This document shows, piece by piece, positions 7,157 through 12,710 of a DNA stretch of 22,047 bases. Below the pieces are notes generated by a model. That model was given only the letters and a program-made list of their open reading frames with translations, searched no databases and was not told the origin of the DNA. Each line of letters starts with the position of its first letter. The stretch's first letter is position 1. Origin of the DNA: Dehalococcoidia bacterium (lineage in GTDB: Bacteria > Chloroflexota > Dehalococcoidia > Dehalococcoidales > W693); NCBI GenBank assembly GCA_011170385.1, contig DUFE01000040.1, positions 1-22,047 on the forward strand, in the 5' to 3' direction. Made by a program: the position numbers and the translations under genes.

Positions 7157-7381
7157 CTACGGGTTATATTTTTTATCTGGGAATTGTTTTTTTAAGACGG
7201 CAAAGGCTTCCGCTATTTTCTTTCCGATATCGGTATCATTCTCAACTTCTCGTAGCATTTCTTCAGGAGATAGATTAAAAGGCCCTCCAATGGCTCGGGG
7301 TATTACCCTGCTATTGGCATACTTTTCAATAAGCACTTTCAATTCTTTAATAGCTATATCTCGGGAACTCTGTTTTTCCAT
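7157..7381 (-). CDS. Small protein, paralogue of the 8326-8595 product, distal to the caspase-like peptidase
   Basis: A 74-residue soluble, mostly helical protein that I cannot assign to a named family. Residues 28-34 (PRAIGGP) and 46-53 (VENDTDIG) match PRAIAGP and VESETKIG in the small protein encoded at 8326-8595. From the PRAI block onward about 15 of 38 positions are identical. It lies 81 bp after the peptidase gene, beyond a perfect 11-bp hairpin. The start ATG has only a weak AAGG nearby, but a reverse-strand TATAAT (7401-7396) suggests it could also have its own promoter. It could be an adaptor, inhibitor, immunity partner or substrate of the peptidase; the sequence does not decide. 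Confidence 0.75.
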   Translation of the reverse strand: MEKQSSRDIAIKELKVLIEKYANSRVIPRAIGGPFNLSPEEMLREVENDTDIGKKIAEAFAVLKKQFPDKKYNP

Positions 7382-7420
7382 TGCCTTATATATAAATTAT
7401 ACAACATTATCATTTTATTT

Positions 7421-7451
7421 CCCTGGGAGGGCTTACCATGCCCTCCCAGGG
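7421..7451. repeat. Perfect 11-bp hairpin between peptidase and small-protein genes
   Basis: CCCTGGGAGGG (7421-7431) and CCCTCCCAGGG (7441-7451) form a perfect, GC-rich stem around a 9-base loop, 11 bases past the peptidase stop codon. On the reverse strand it is followed by AAATAAAATG, not a T-run, and neither strand shows an intrinsic terminator tail. It would nevertheless be very stable in RNA and may set the ratio of the upstream and downstream products, or protect a 3' end. Confidence 0.8.
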
Positions 7452-7462
7452 GATCCTAATAT

Positions 7463-8326
7463 CTATTGTCTAACATTTATTATTTCTTTATCCAGTTCAA
7501 AAACCTGAGGAGGCCAAACCAGATCTGGGATTTTCTTTGACCTAACAAGCTCATAGTATGGCTTTATTATTTCAAGTCTCTTAGGGCAGGTAGTTGCTGT
7601 TTCACTACCAACTAAAGTAAGACGATCACGATCCATTTGCAAGTGAACCGCGGTAAAGGTATCGCCAATTGATGCATAGTAGGCAATATTAGCATTATAT
7701 GTGATTATAGCTGCGTCGAAACCCGTCTGTGTCGAGTAGCCGAGGACTAGTTTTTTATGCACTTTATCGGCACAGTTCCAAAATGACATGTGGGTTGTGG
7801 TAATAATCCAGTGTAAATCGTTGTAGCCGACATAGCAACTACACCCCTTACTGACTGCCGTGGGACCTAATCCTGAAGCCGACAGACAGGAGACAGTGCT
7901 CATCACTCGCAAGTTGAGCTTGTCGGCATTAGCTGTGTCAATTACAGCCTGTGGAGTATTGACGGCACTTTCCCCATAGATAGCATTTGCACTGCCGTGG
8001 TCATAGTGAACTACAAGCCTGGGATTAAATTCCTTGATTTCCTTTTCGACATTGGCTCTTGTCGCCTGTGTATCTCGTAAATACTTAACCGTCGCGATGG
8101 AATTAGCAAATGCGAAAAAGTCATCTGCTCCCTGTATTGAATAATCCGTATAATCTGGAGAGGCATGGTGTGGTGCAATCAGAAGGACGTGGCAATAACG
8201 GGGGAAACGGACGAATATATCCTTCCAGTTTACAAGGAAGGGTTTTTTGTAGACTAGGATCGGCTTTTCCATCCTTTTCACGTATTGTTTTCCTAATTCT
8301 TTTACCGAAAGCGTTTTAGCAGCCAT
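7463..8326 (-). CDS. Putative caspase-fold (clan CD) cysteine peptidase
   Basis: A 287-residue protein without signal peptide or membrane segment. The order of elements fits a clan CD peptidase (caspase/gingipain/CHAT-like). Strand CHVLLIAP (45-52) is followed by a helix, then NPRLVVHYDHGSANAI, where His110-Gly111 matches the catalytic His-Gly. The hydrophobic strand VMSTVSCLSASGLGPTAV (141-158) puts Cys147 in the catalytic position, and CYVGYNDLHW (164-173) is typical of the strand after it. The first ~40 and last ~60 residues are unassigned. The ATG at 8326 overlaps the TAA of the upstream small protein (TAATG), with GGAGGTGA inside that gene, so translation is coupled. No cytoplasmic effector such as a gasdermin is visible beside it. 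Substrate and role are unknown; the fold is motif-based. Confidence 0.7.
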   Translation of the reverse strand: MAAKTLSVKELGKQYVKRMEKPILVYKKPFLVNWKDIFVRFPRYCHVLLIAPHHASPDYTDYSIQGADDFFAFANSIATVKYLRDTQATRANVEKEIKEFNPRLVVHYDHGSANAIYGESAVNTPQAVIDTANADKLNLRVMSTVSCLSASGLGPTAVSKGCSCYVGYNDLHWIITTTHMSFWNCADKVHKKLVLGYSTQTGFDAAIITYNANIAYYASIGDTFTAVHLQMDRDRLTLVGSETATTCPKRLEIIKPYYELVRSKKIPDLVWPPQVFELDKEIINVRQ

Positions 8327-8595
8327 TATTCACCTCCTCTCGCCAGATTCGCTTTCAGATTTATCATTGAGTTAATGATATCCCGGCCAATCTTTGTTTC
8401 ACTTTCCACCTGCCCCATAAGTTCGCCAACAGTGTAACTATATGGGCCAGCAATAGCACGGGGTTCCTCTTCGGCACCTGAAACGATTCTTTTACGCTCC
8501 TTTTCATAAGTGGACAACTCTTTTAATGTATCCTCTTTTGCAGCCTTGGCATCAGCCTCGATAAGTTCCTCATATTTTTTTCCAATTTCTGACAT
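8326..8595 (-). CDS. Small helical protein translationally coupled to the caspase-like peptidase
   Basis: An 89-residue, highly charged protein. The start is the ATG at 8595 because AAGGAGGG lies nine bases upstream; the longer reading to 8640 would bury it. The N-terminal half is a charged helix (KKYEELIEADAKAAKED...), followed by PRAIAGP (45-51) and GQVESETKIG (61-70), both shared with the small protein at 7157-7381. It ends in GGE just before its stop. The one-base overlap with the peptidase indicates a functional unit, for example adaptor, activation partner or substrate. The diglycine near the end is noted but may simply reflect the embedded ribosome-binding site. The family is not recognised. 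Confidence 0.78.
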   Translation of the reverse strand: MSEIGKKYEELIEADAKAAKEDTLKELSTYEKERKRIVSGAEEEPRAIAGPYSYTVGELMGQVESETKIGRDIINSMINLKANLARGGE

Positions 8596-8655
8596 ACTGT
8601 AAGACCCTCCTTTTAAATATTGAGATATTTTTAAAAACACTCGATCTGGACCTGC

Positions 8656-8711
8656 ACTATAGTCCTCTTTCTAACATCTCATGCATACCTGTGTTAATAG
8701 CTGACTATAGG
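8656..8711. repeat. Pair of ACTATAG elements in the leader of the peptidase cassette
   Basis: ACTATAGT (8656-8663, itself a palindrome) and GACTATAGG (8703-8711) occur 48 bp apart in the 143-bp gap between the secreted-protein gene and the first small-protein gene. They could be paired regulator sites or reflect chance in AT-rich DNA. Confidence 0.25.
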
Positions 8712-8738
8712 ACTTAATCGCAAATTATCGGCTTGGCT

Positions 8739-9431
8739 TTATGGAGTAGGTATGCCTTCTTCTGGTATCGAATCAACCTTGTAGAAACGAACCTGACAGA
8801 GCTTGCAACCACTGTTATCGTATTCCCACCAGTAATCGATCAGCTCTGGAATATCAAAGACCCATGCGTTATGATAATCGACTATGCCAGCACCGGTATC
8901 TATGGATACAGTTACCAGGAACAAACCGGTTACTCTCTCCCACTTGGGTTTCTTATTATGATCAACAGTGATTGTACCCAGTAGAAATACCTCTTCAGCT
9001 GTCTGGCCATCGAAAATAACCTCGGGGGTAATAGTAACGCTCTTGTTTGGTTTTCCAAGGGCACACAGAAAGACTTCATATCTACCCTCATCAAGCTGGA
9101 ATCGGGCACCGTCGTTATCGGTACCATTACCATCAATTACGGTAAATCCGTCACCTTGCTGCATATAAATGTTTGTCTTTGATCCGAGCTCAACCATTAT
9201 GGTATGTCTTGAAGTATCATCCCACCCTTCAGCATCGGAATTTTTATCCTTGGGGGCACCAATGATGTTAAGGTTATAATGAGCCCCGCTAGGAAGACCA
9301 TTGCCATTATATGTCGTATCTGTAGTCCAAGGATCAACAGTTCCCAGTTTTGCTGCCATCACCGCGCCCGTTCCAAGTCCTAGAGTAAGTAATACTACTA
9401 CTGCTACAGCTATCACTACGATTTTTTTCAT
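8739..9431 (-). CDS. Secreted protein of unknown function with an HYNLNIIG motif
   Basis: A 230-residue protein with a clear signal peptide: MKK, hydrophobic stretch to about residue 24, cleavage likely near VMAA-K. The mature part is Asp/Gly/Asn-rich and probably all-beta. The stretch LPSGAHYNLNIIGAPKDK (about 47-64) and the C-terminal YWWEYDNSG...QVRFYKV belong, as I remember, to a widespread but unnamed family of secreted proteins in Chloroflexota and archaea. A CKLC pair (C-x-x-C) near residue 210 could bind metal or form a disulfide. Good AAAGGAG lies before the ATG at 9431. It is the first gene of the reverse-strand block that continues into the peptidase cassette, but 143 bp separate them, so co-transcription is uncertain. 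Confidence 0.75.
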   Translation of the reverse strand: MKKIVVIAVAVVVLLTLGLGTGAVMAAKLGTVDPWTTDTTYNGNGLPSGAHYNLNIIGAPKDKNSDAEGWDDTSRHTIMVELGSKTNIYMQQGDGFTVIDGNGTDNDGARFQLDEGRYEVFLCALGKPNKSVTITPEVIFDGQTAEEVFLLGTITVDHNKKPKWERVTGLFLVTVSIDTGAGIVDYHNAWVFDIPELIDYWWEYDNSGCKLCQVRFYKVDSIPEEGIPTP

Positions 9432-9825
9432 GGCATCTCCTTTCTATAAGACTTTTTATCCTTATCGCCTCTCGACCTGAGGCTGAGACCGTATACTTCA
9501 ACTTACATTGCATGCATAGCTGAGTTTATTATCCGAGCTTAGAGGGACAATGATAATTACCCAAATAACTCAAATTAAAAAGTTATTGGTACTAGGGTAT
9601 TGGATGAAAAAATGGTCATGTACAGGGTTATAGATAATAACCATTTAGAAAAGTTCAAATAATTCGGCTATGACTCAAAATAAATGGGCAAATATACTAT
9701 GCAATTTTATTCGTAGCTAGCCCATTTAGGTGATTGTTTGTCTGGTTTGATATAACTAGAATATAAATTCATTGAACCTGTTAAAGTTTAAACGAAATAG
9801 GTTTCTGGGGCTTGTGGGGTAGACG
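9432..9825. other. Divergent intergenic region with several inverted repeats
   Basis: This 394-bp AT-rich region separates the secreted-protein gene (reverse) from the response regulator (plus). It holds a 9-bp perfect inverted repeat TAAATGGGC/GCCCATTTA (9681-9689 and 9720-9728), a second related pair AAATGGT/ACCATTT (9610-9616 and 9640-9646), and a plus-strand promoter candidate at 9734-9762. No ORF is convincing. Confidence 0.55.
9734..9762 (+). promoter_or_regulatory. Candidate promoter for the NarL-type regulator
   Basis: TTGTTT (9734-9739), 17-bp spacer, TAGAAT (9757-9762). The right arm of the TAAATGGGC/GCCCATTTA dyad ends six bases upstream of the -35, a common position for an activator or autoregulatory site. 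The leader would be about 55 bases. Confidence 0.45.
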
Positions 9826-10527
9826 ATGGAAATTATTAATGTTCTAATCATTGACAGGTCGGAAATATTCAGGGCTGGGATTTGCCAAAAACTCTCACTG
9901 CAAAGAGACTTCAAGCTCCTGGACTGTGACCCCAACCACGACTTATTCAAAATTATTGAATCTCGTTATATACGAATAGTGTTGCTCGATATTGATAATC
10001 CTATTTCAAACGGGCTGGACCTAGCCAGAAAGATTATACGTCATTACCCTAATACCGGTGTCATTGTACTTAGTCCTTATTTTAATGATGATGAACTTTT
10101 TGAAGCTATCAAGATTGGAGCCATAGCCTATACAGACAAGAGTGTTAGCACAGAAGACCTCGTTACAATTATAAAGAGAGCAAGTCGAGGCGAATACGTT
10201 ATTAACGACCTCCTTATGACACGACCATTAGTCGCAGAGCGTGTCTTAAAACAATTTCAGGAAATCGCCACGATGGGATATGTTACGGATAAAGTGGTTG
10301 CGCCATTAACCCAGAGGGAAATACAAATCCTAGGCTACATTGCAAATGGAAATACCAATAAGGAGATAGCCCATATTCTTGGAATTAGCGACCAGACGAT
10401 AAAGAACCACGTTAGCGCCATTCTTCGAAAGCTTAACGCTAATGATAGAGCTCATGCCGTAGCAATGGCTATGCAACACCACTGGATTTCGGTAGATGAT
10501 GAAGCTGGGCAGTTATCGATATATTAG
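9826..10527 (+). CDS. NarL/FixJ (LuxR) family response regulator
   Basis: A 233-residue two-domain regulator. The receiver occupies about residues 4-125, with phospho-acceptor Asp55 (IVLLDID) and Lys in TDKSVS. The second acidic pocket position is Arg11 (IIDRSE), which is unusual because normally two adjacent acids bind magnesium. The GerE-type HTH is at about 158-220: LTQREIQILGYIANGNTNKEIAHILGISDQTIKNH. The start ATG follows GTGGGG. No sensor kinase is adjacent. It is a paralogue of the partial regulator at the left edge (shared CDPNHD, FRAG, PNT-x-VI-x-LSP). It diverges from the secreted-protein/peptidase block and is the nearest candidate regulator for it. Confidence 0.92.
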   Translation: MEIINVLIIDRSEIFRAGICQKLSLQRDFKLLDCDPNHDLFKIIESRYIRIVLLDIDNPISNGLDLARKIIRHYPNTGVIVLSPYFNDDELFEAIKIGAIAYTDKSVSTEDLVTIIKRASRGEYVINDLLMTRPLVAERVLKQFQEIATMGYVTDKVVAPLTQREIQILGYIANGNTNKEIAHILGISDQTIKNHVSAILRKLNANDRAHAVAMAMQHHWISVDDEAGQLSIY

Positions 10528-10550
10528 TATCTAACGATACATATTTTCTT
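10527..10550 (+). terminator. Weak candidate terminator after the response regulator
   Basis: GTATC (10527-10531) and GATAC (10536-10540) form a 5-bp stem with a 4-base loop, followed by ATATTTTCTT. The stem starts at the stop codon. Short but correctly ordered for an intrinsic terminator. Confidence 0.35.
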
Positions 10551-10622
10551 GGCAAATCAATGTCAATTTTTACAAAGTAAATTAAGACATATTAGTAGTG
10601 ACTCAGATTTGAAATGTTTTTA

Positions 10623-11300
10623 TCAAGCGTTCTTTAATATAAAGCATACTGAGCTGTTACGTTCAGGATGCCTCTTAAACATATCTAACTCACCCTGGGC
10701 TTGACGAAGTCCTTTAGGTAACTGTGGAGTAGTAAGTATTGTTCGATATTCAGCTATCAACTGCTCAAGAGGAGCGAAGTATTCCGACCACCAAGTTTCC
10801 TGGCTCAATACGAAGTAATCCAGTAACGTATAATTGCACTTCTGGATTTGCTCCACTTTCTTGCTAACATTTCCTTTTTCGTCGTGAACCACCATAAAAC
10901 CGTAGGGCTTAAGAAACCGCTTCCACTTTTGAAGCCCCTTTTTAAAGCCGATAGCGTATATGGATCCTTCTGACCAAATGATGTCAAAACTCCTGTCTGG
11001 AAAATCAATATCAAATAGGGAGTGATTTACCGCCTGGACTCGGCTGGTAAGCCCCGCAATCTTAATATTTTGTACAAATTCATCCAATGCGGATTGGTCT
11101 ATGTCTATTCCGATTATCTCCCCTTTGCTTAACCTCGCCAGCTCCAGTGTCGATATGCCGGAACCGCAACCAATATCCAGAATTCGCGGTTTTTCTATCT
11201 TGGGAAGTATCCCGAAGGCCTTTCTAGTATATTTTAGGAGACCTTTTCTTATCTCATTTTTTCTTAATCGGAATAGCTCTTCTTCTTTCATTGTCACCAT
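10623..11300 (-). CDS. Class I SAM-dependent methyltransferase
   Basis: A 225-residue Rossmann-fold methyltransferase. Motif I is ILDIGCGSG (40-48), the acidic SAM-ribose residue lies in IIGIDID (62-67), and FDIIWSEGSIYAIG (105-118) is the motif IV region. FLKPYGFMVVHDE follows as the post-motif strand. Such proteins methylate small molecules or proteins; the acceptor cannot be deduced. The start at 11300 is uncertain, since an ATG at 11291 is equally possible, preceded by GGTG. The last ~30 residues (LRQAQGELDMFKRHPERN) do not look like methyltransferase but like translated dispersed repeat, so the native C-terminus has probably been replaced. There is no operon partner. Confidence 0.85.
   Translation of the reverse strand: MVTMKEEELFRLRKNEIRKGLLKYTRKAFGILPKIEKPRILDIGCGSGISTLELARLSKGEIIGIDIDQSALDEFVQNIKIAGLTSRVQAVNHSLFDIDFPDRSFDIIWSEGSIYAIGFKKGLQKWKRFLKPYGFMVVHDEKGNVSKKVEQIQKCNYTLLDYFVLSQETWWSEYFAPLEQLIAEYRTILTTPQLPKGLRQAQGELDMFKRHPERNSSVCFILKNA
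10664..10716 (-). repeat. Dispersed palindromic repeat fragment inside the methyltransferase 3' end
   Basis: On the reverse strand this reads as ACTTCGTCAAGCCCAGGGTG followed by a CATCCTGAACG block. Translated it gives the LRQAQGE...RHPER pattern that I know from dispersed intergenic repeats in several bacterial genomes. It is degenerate, and no second copy is present in this window to confirm it. Confidence 0.4.
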
Positions 11301-11341
11301 TTACACTCAAACCTTATCATTATATTAGCTAAAATACGTGC

Positions 11342-11363
11342 TTTGGCTATAACTAACGCCAAA
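11342..11363 (-). terminator. Possible hairpin at the end of the 11353 ORF
   Basis: TTTGGC (11342-11347) and GCCAAA (11358-11363) flank a 10-base loop overlapping the stop codon of the reverse-strand ORF. A TATTTT follows several bases later. Weak. Confidence 0.25.
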
Positions 11364-11760
11364 CAGTCTCTGGCACCTCTATTGGTACGGGCTCGCTATT
11401 AGCATCAAGTGATGAAATCTCAAAAGCATATGACGGTTTAAATTCATCAAACCTATGCCTGAGATCTATCTTCGCCCAGTCATAAGGGAGAATCATTACG
11501 TGCCAGGAGAGGTGCATTTCCCATTCCTCTGAAAAGAAGAGGTAATGGGATACCACTAGCCATTGAGGACTTACGATCGTCCCGGTCCAAACTGTATCAT
11601 CTGTGATTCCGAGTTCAGGATGACTAGCTGTTAACCACGGAATGAATCTATCCCGCAATTCTGTTGCATATTCCCCTAGACCATCTTCACCCTCAACCAC
11701 TTCAAAGGTAATAACCTTTTCGTCGGTTAAATCACCTCGGCTTCCTGTAATAGTAGCCAA
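11353..11760 (-). CDS. Hypothetical protein, probable 3' fragment of a longer gene
   Basis: The ORF gives 135 residues from a TTG at 11760, but no ATG start or signal peptide is present where one would expect it. The composition is that of a real protein, rich in Trp, Asp and Glu: RDRFIPWLTASHPELGI, VSPQWLVVSHYLFFSEEWEMHLSWH and KPSYAFEISSLDA. From memory it resembles the C-terminal part of secreted or lipoprotein-type hypotheticals in Dehalococcoidia. Its first codons overlap the end of the truncated integrase by 34 bp in another frame. The simplest reading is that a deletion removed its N-terminus and joined it to the integrase. Whether it is translated is doubtful. Confidence 0.55.
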   Translation of the reverse strand: MATITGSRGDLTDEKVITFEVVEGEDGLGEYATELRDRFIPWLTASHPELGITDDTVWTGTIVSPQWLVVSHYLFFSEEWEMHLSWHVMILPYDWAKIDLRHRFDEFKPSYAFEISSLDANSEPVPIEVPETVWR

Positions 11761-12497
11761 CCACCAAGGGCTTGTATAACCTTATTAGATAGCCCTGATT
11801 TGACTTGATGAACACAGAAACCTCTCCTAAAGCTATGGGGATTACAGTGTATGCCTGTAGCTTTACCCAATCTCTTGAGCATAGTTGATATGCCATCTGC
11901 TGTTATTTCTAAGGTATCATGATTAAAAAACCAATCCTTAACGATACTGTTACCAGCCAAAGCCTTGCGATAGCGGTTGCCTTTACCGAGTATCATAACC
12001 GTTCCCTCATCCCAGTTGAAATTCTTAGACTTTACACTGGCAACTTCAGACAGCCTCATACCTGAATACCATAGAAGGTTAAGGATAACCTCATCTCTTT
12101 CAAAGAGGGTATGTTGACATAATATTTCTAGTTTTTCCTTTGATATAGCAGGCAATAGCTTCTTTTGTCTTCTTGGTGGCAATACCTTCTCTATCGGATT
12201 AGTAGGGAGTTGGTCTGTATGATATAGCCACCTACATAGGGTCTTTATGCACCTGTAATAGTTATGCTTGGCATTACCACAAGCAAGCGAGTTTAGATAG
12301 TTATTGATGCCTTCAGGGGTAATAGGATAACCAACGAAGTTATCTAGGGCTATGTGGTAAAGCTTTATTGTCTTAGGACTTGTGCCTGATGCTCTTGAAC
12401 GGAGGAAATCGTCAAGTAATTCTCTTGTGAATTTTGTGAACTTTTGTGAACACTTTGAAGCTAAAATAGAAGCGTCCCTGGAGGGATTCGAACCCAC
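11727..12497 (-). CDS. Tyrosine recombinase/integrase, C-terminally truncated, starting inside tRNA-Arg
   Basis: A 256-residue reading frame. The N-terminal core-binding domain spans about residues 22-105 (RELLDDFLRSRA...TIKLYHIALDNF) and the catalytic domain follows. Arg148 (SGMRLSEV), Lys172 (LGKGNRYRK), His221 and Arg224 (HSFRRG) and Trp247 (ALGGW) are in place. The frame leaves the family right after LGGW and stops nine residues later, so the nucleophilic Tyr is missing and the enzyme should be inactive. The only usual start codon is GTG at 12497, within the T-stem of the tRNA gene; there is no ATG, GTG or TTG between that and the conserved domain. This placement is typical of integrases whose attachment site is a tRNA 3' end. 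Confidence 0.8.
   Translation of the reverse strand: MGSNPSRDASILASKCSQKFTKFTRELLDDFLRSRASGTSPKTIKLYHIALDNFVGYPITPEGINNYLNSLACGNAKHNYYRCIKTLCRWLYHTDQLPTNPIEKVLPPRRQKKLLPAISKEKLEILCQHTLFERDEVILNLLWYSGMRLSEVASVKSKNFNWDEGTVMILGKGNRYRKALAGNSIVKDWFFNHDTLEITADGISTMLKRLGKATGIHCNPHSFRRGFCVHQVKSGLSNKVIQALGGWLLLQEAEVI
12425..12450. repeat. Three TTGTGAA direct repeats next to the attachment site
   Basis: TTGTGAA occurs at 12425-12431, 12434-12440 and 12444-12450, spaced 9 and 10 bp, about 25 bp from the tRNA 3' end. Integrase arm-type sites have this sort of length and near-helical spacing. They fall inside the integrase frame, encoding its CSQKFTKFT stretch. Confidence 0.5.
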
Positions 12498-12546
12498 GAC
12501 CCGCTGCTTAGAAGGCAGCTGCTCTGTCCAGCTGAGCTACAGGGAC
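12473..12546 (-). tRNA. tRNA-Arg (anticodon TCT)
   Basis: Cloverleaf on the reverse strand. Acceptor GTCCCTG/CAGGGAC is a perfect 7-bp stem, the D-stem is GCTC/GAGC, and the anticodon stem GCTGC/GCAGC encloses the loop CTTCTAA (anticodon TCT, reading AGA/AGG). The T-arm is GTGGG-TTCGAAT-CCCTC, which has one U-U mismatch at the second pair. The discriminator base is G and CCA is not encoded. The 3' half doubles as the attachment site of the neighbouring integrase, and the mismatch could have arrived with the element. Confidence 0.95.
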
Positions 12547-12634
12547 GTCATCCGGGGAGAGTAGACGGTATATTAATTTTTTATGATTATATCACTACGT
12601 ACAAAGGAATCTTTTCCTCGGTCACTTGTGATAC

Positions 12635-12648
12635 TCCTTTGCAAAGGA
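12635..12648. repeat. 14-bp perfect palindrome upstream of tRNA-Arg
   Basis: TCCTTTGCAAAGGA reads the same on both strands and lies 87 bp upstream of the tRNA 5' end, downstream of the candidate promoter at 12670-12698. On the plus strand it is followed by AAGGATTTTT. It might be an operator or part of a short terminator for transcripts entering from the left. Confidence 0.4.
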
Positions 12649-12669
12649 AAGGATTTTTAACAACAACAT

Positions 12670-12698
12670 AATTTAGCATTTAGCCCTATCAAGGTCAA
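12670..12698 (-). promoter_or_regulatory. Candidate promoter for tRNA-Arg
   Basis: On the reverse strand, TTGACC (12698-12693), 17-bp spacer, TAAATT (12675-12670), located just past the end of the 12711 gene and oriented toward the tRNA. Spacing is ideal and the -35 is a 5/6 match. Confidence 0.45.
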
Positions 12699-12710
12699 GC
12701 TGGAAGTAGC

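Larger units (their letters stand above)
11727..12546 (-). mobile_element. Remnant of a tRNA-Arg-integrated element
   Basis: An integrase gene abuts and overlaps a tRNA gene 3' end, points away from it, has lost its C-terminus and is joined to an N-terminally truncated ORF. I find no second copy of the tRNA 3' end within the window, so the far attachment site has been deleted or lies outside. Confidence 0.5.

Noticed and set aside
7421..7451. Similarity of the CCCTGGGAGGG hairpin to the tRNA-Arg 3' end (CCCTGGAGGG), as a possible second attachment site
   Set aside because: One base is inserted and the similarity stops before the T-loop sequence. A real attachment copy should extend over the TTCGAA region.
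7157..8595. Toxin-antitoxin or gasdermin-type system
   Set aside because: No pore-forming or nuclease-like protein is adjacent, and the small proteins do not resemble known antitoxins. The evidence supports only a peptidase with small partners.
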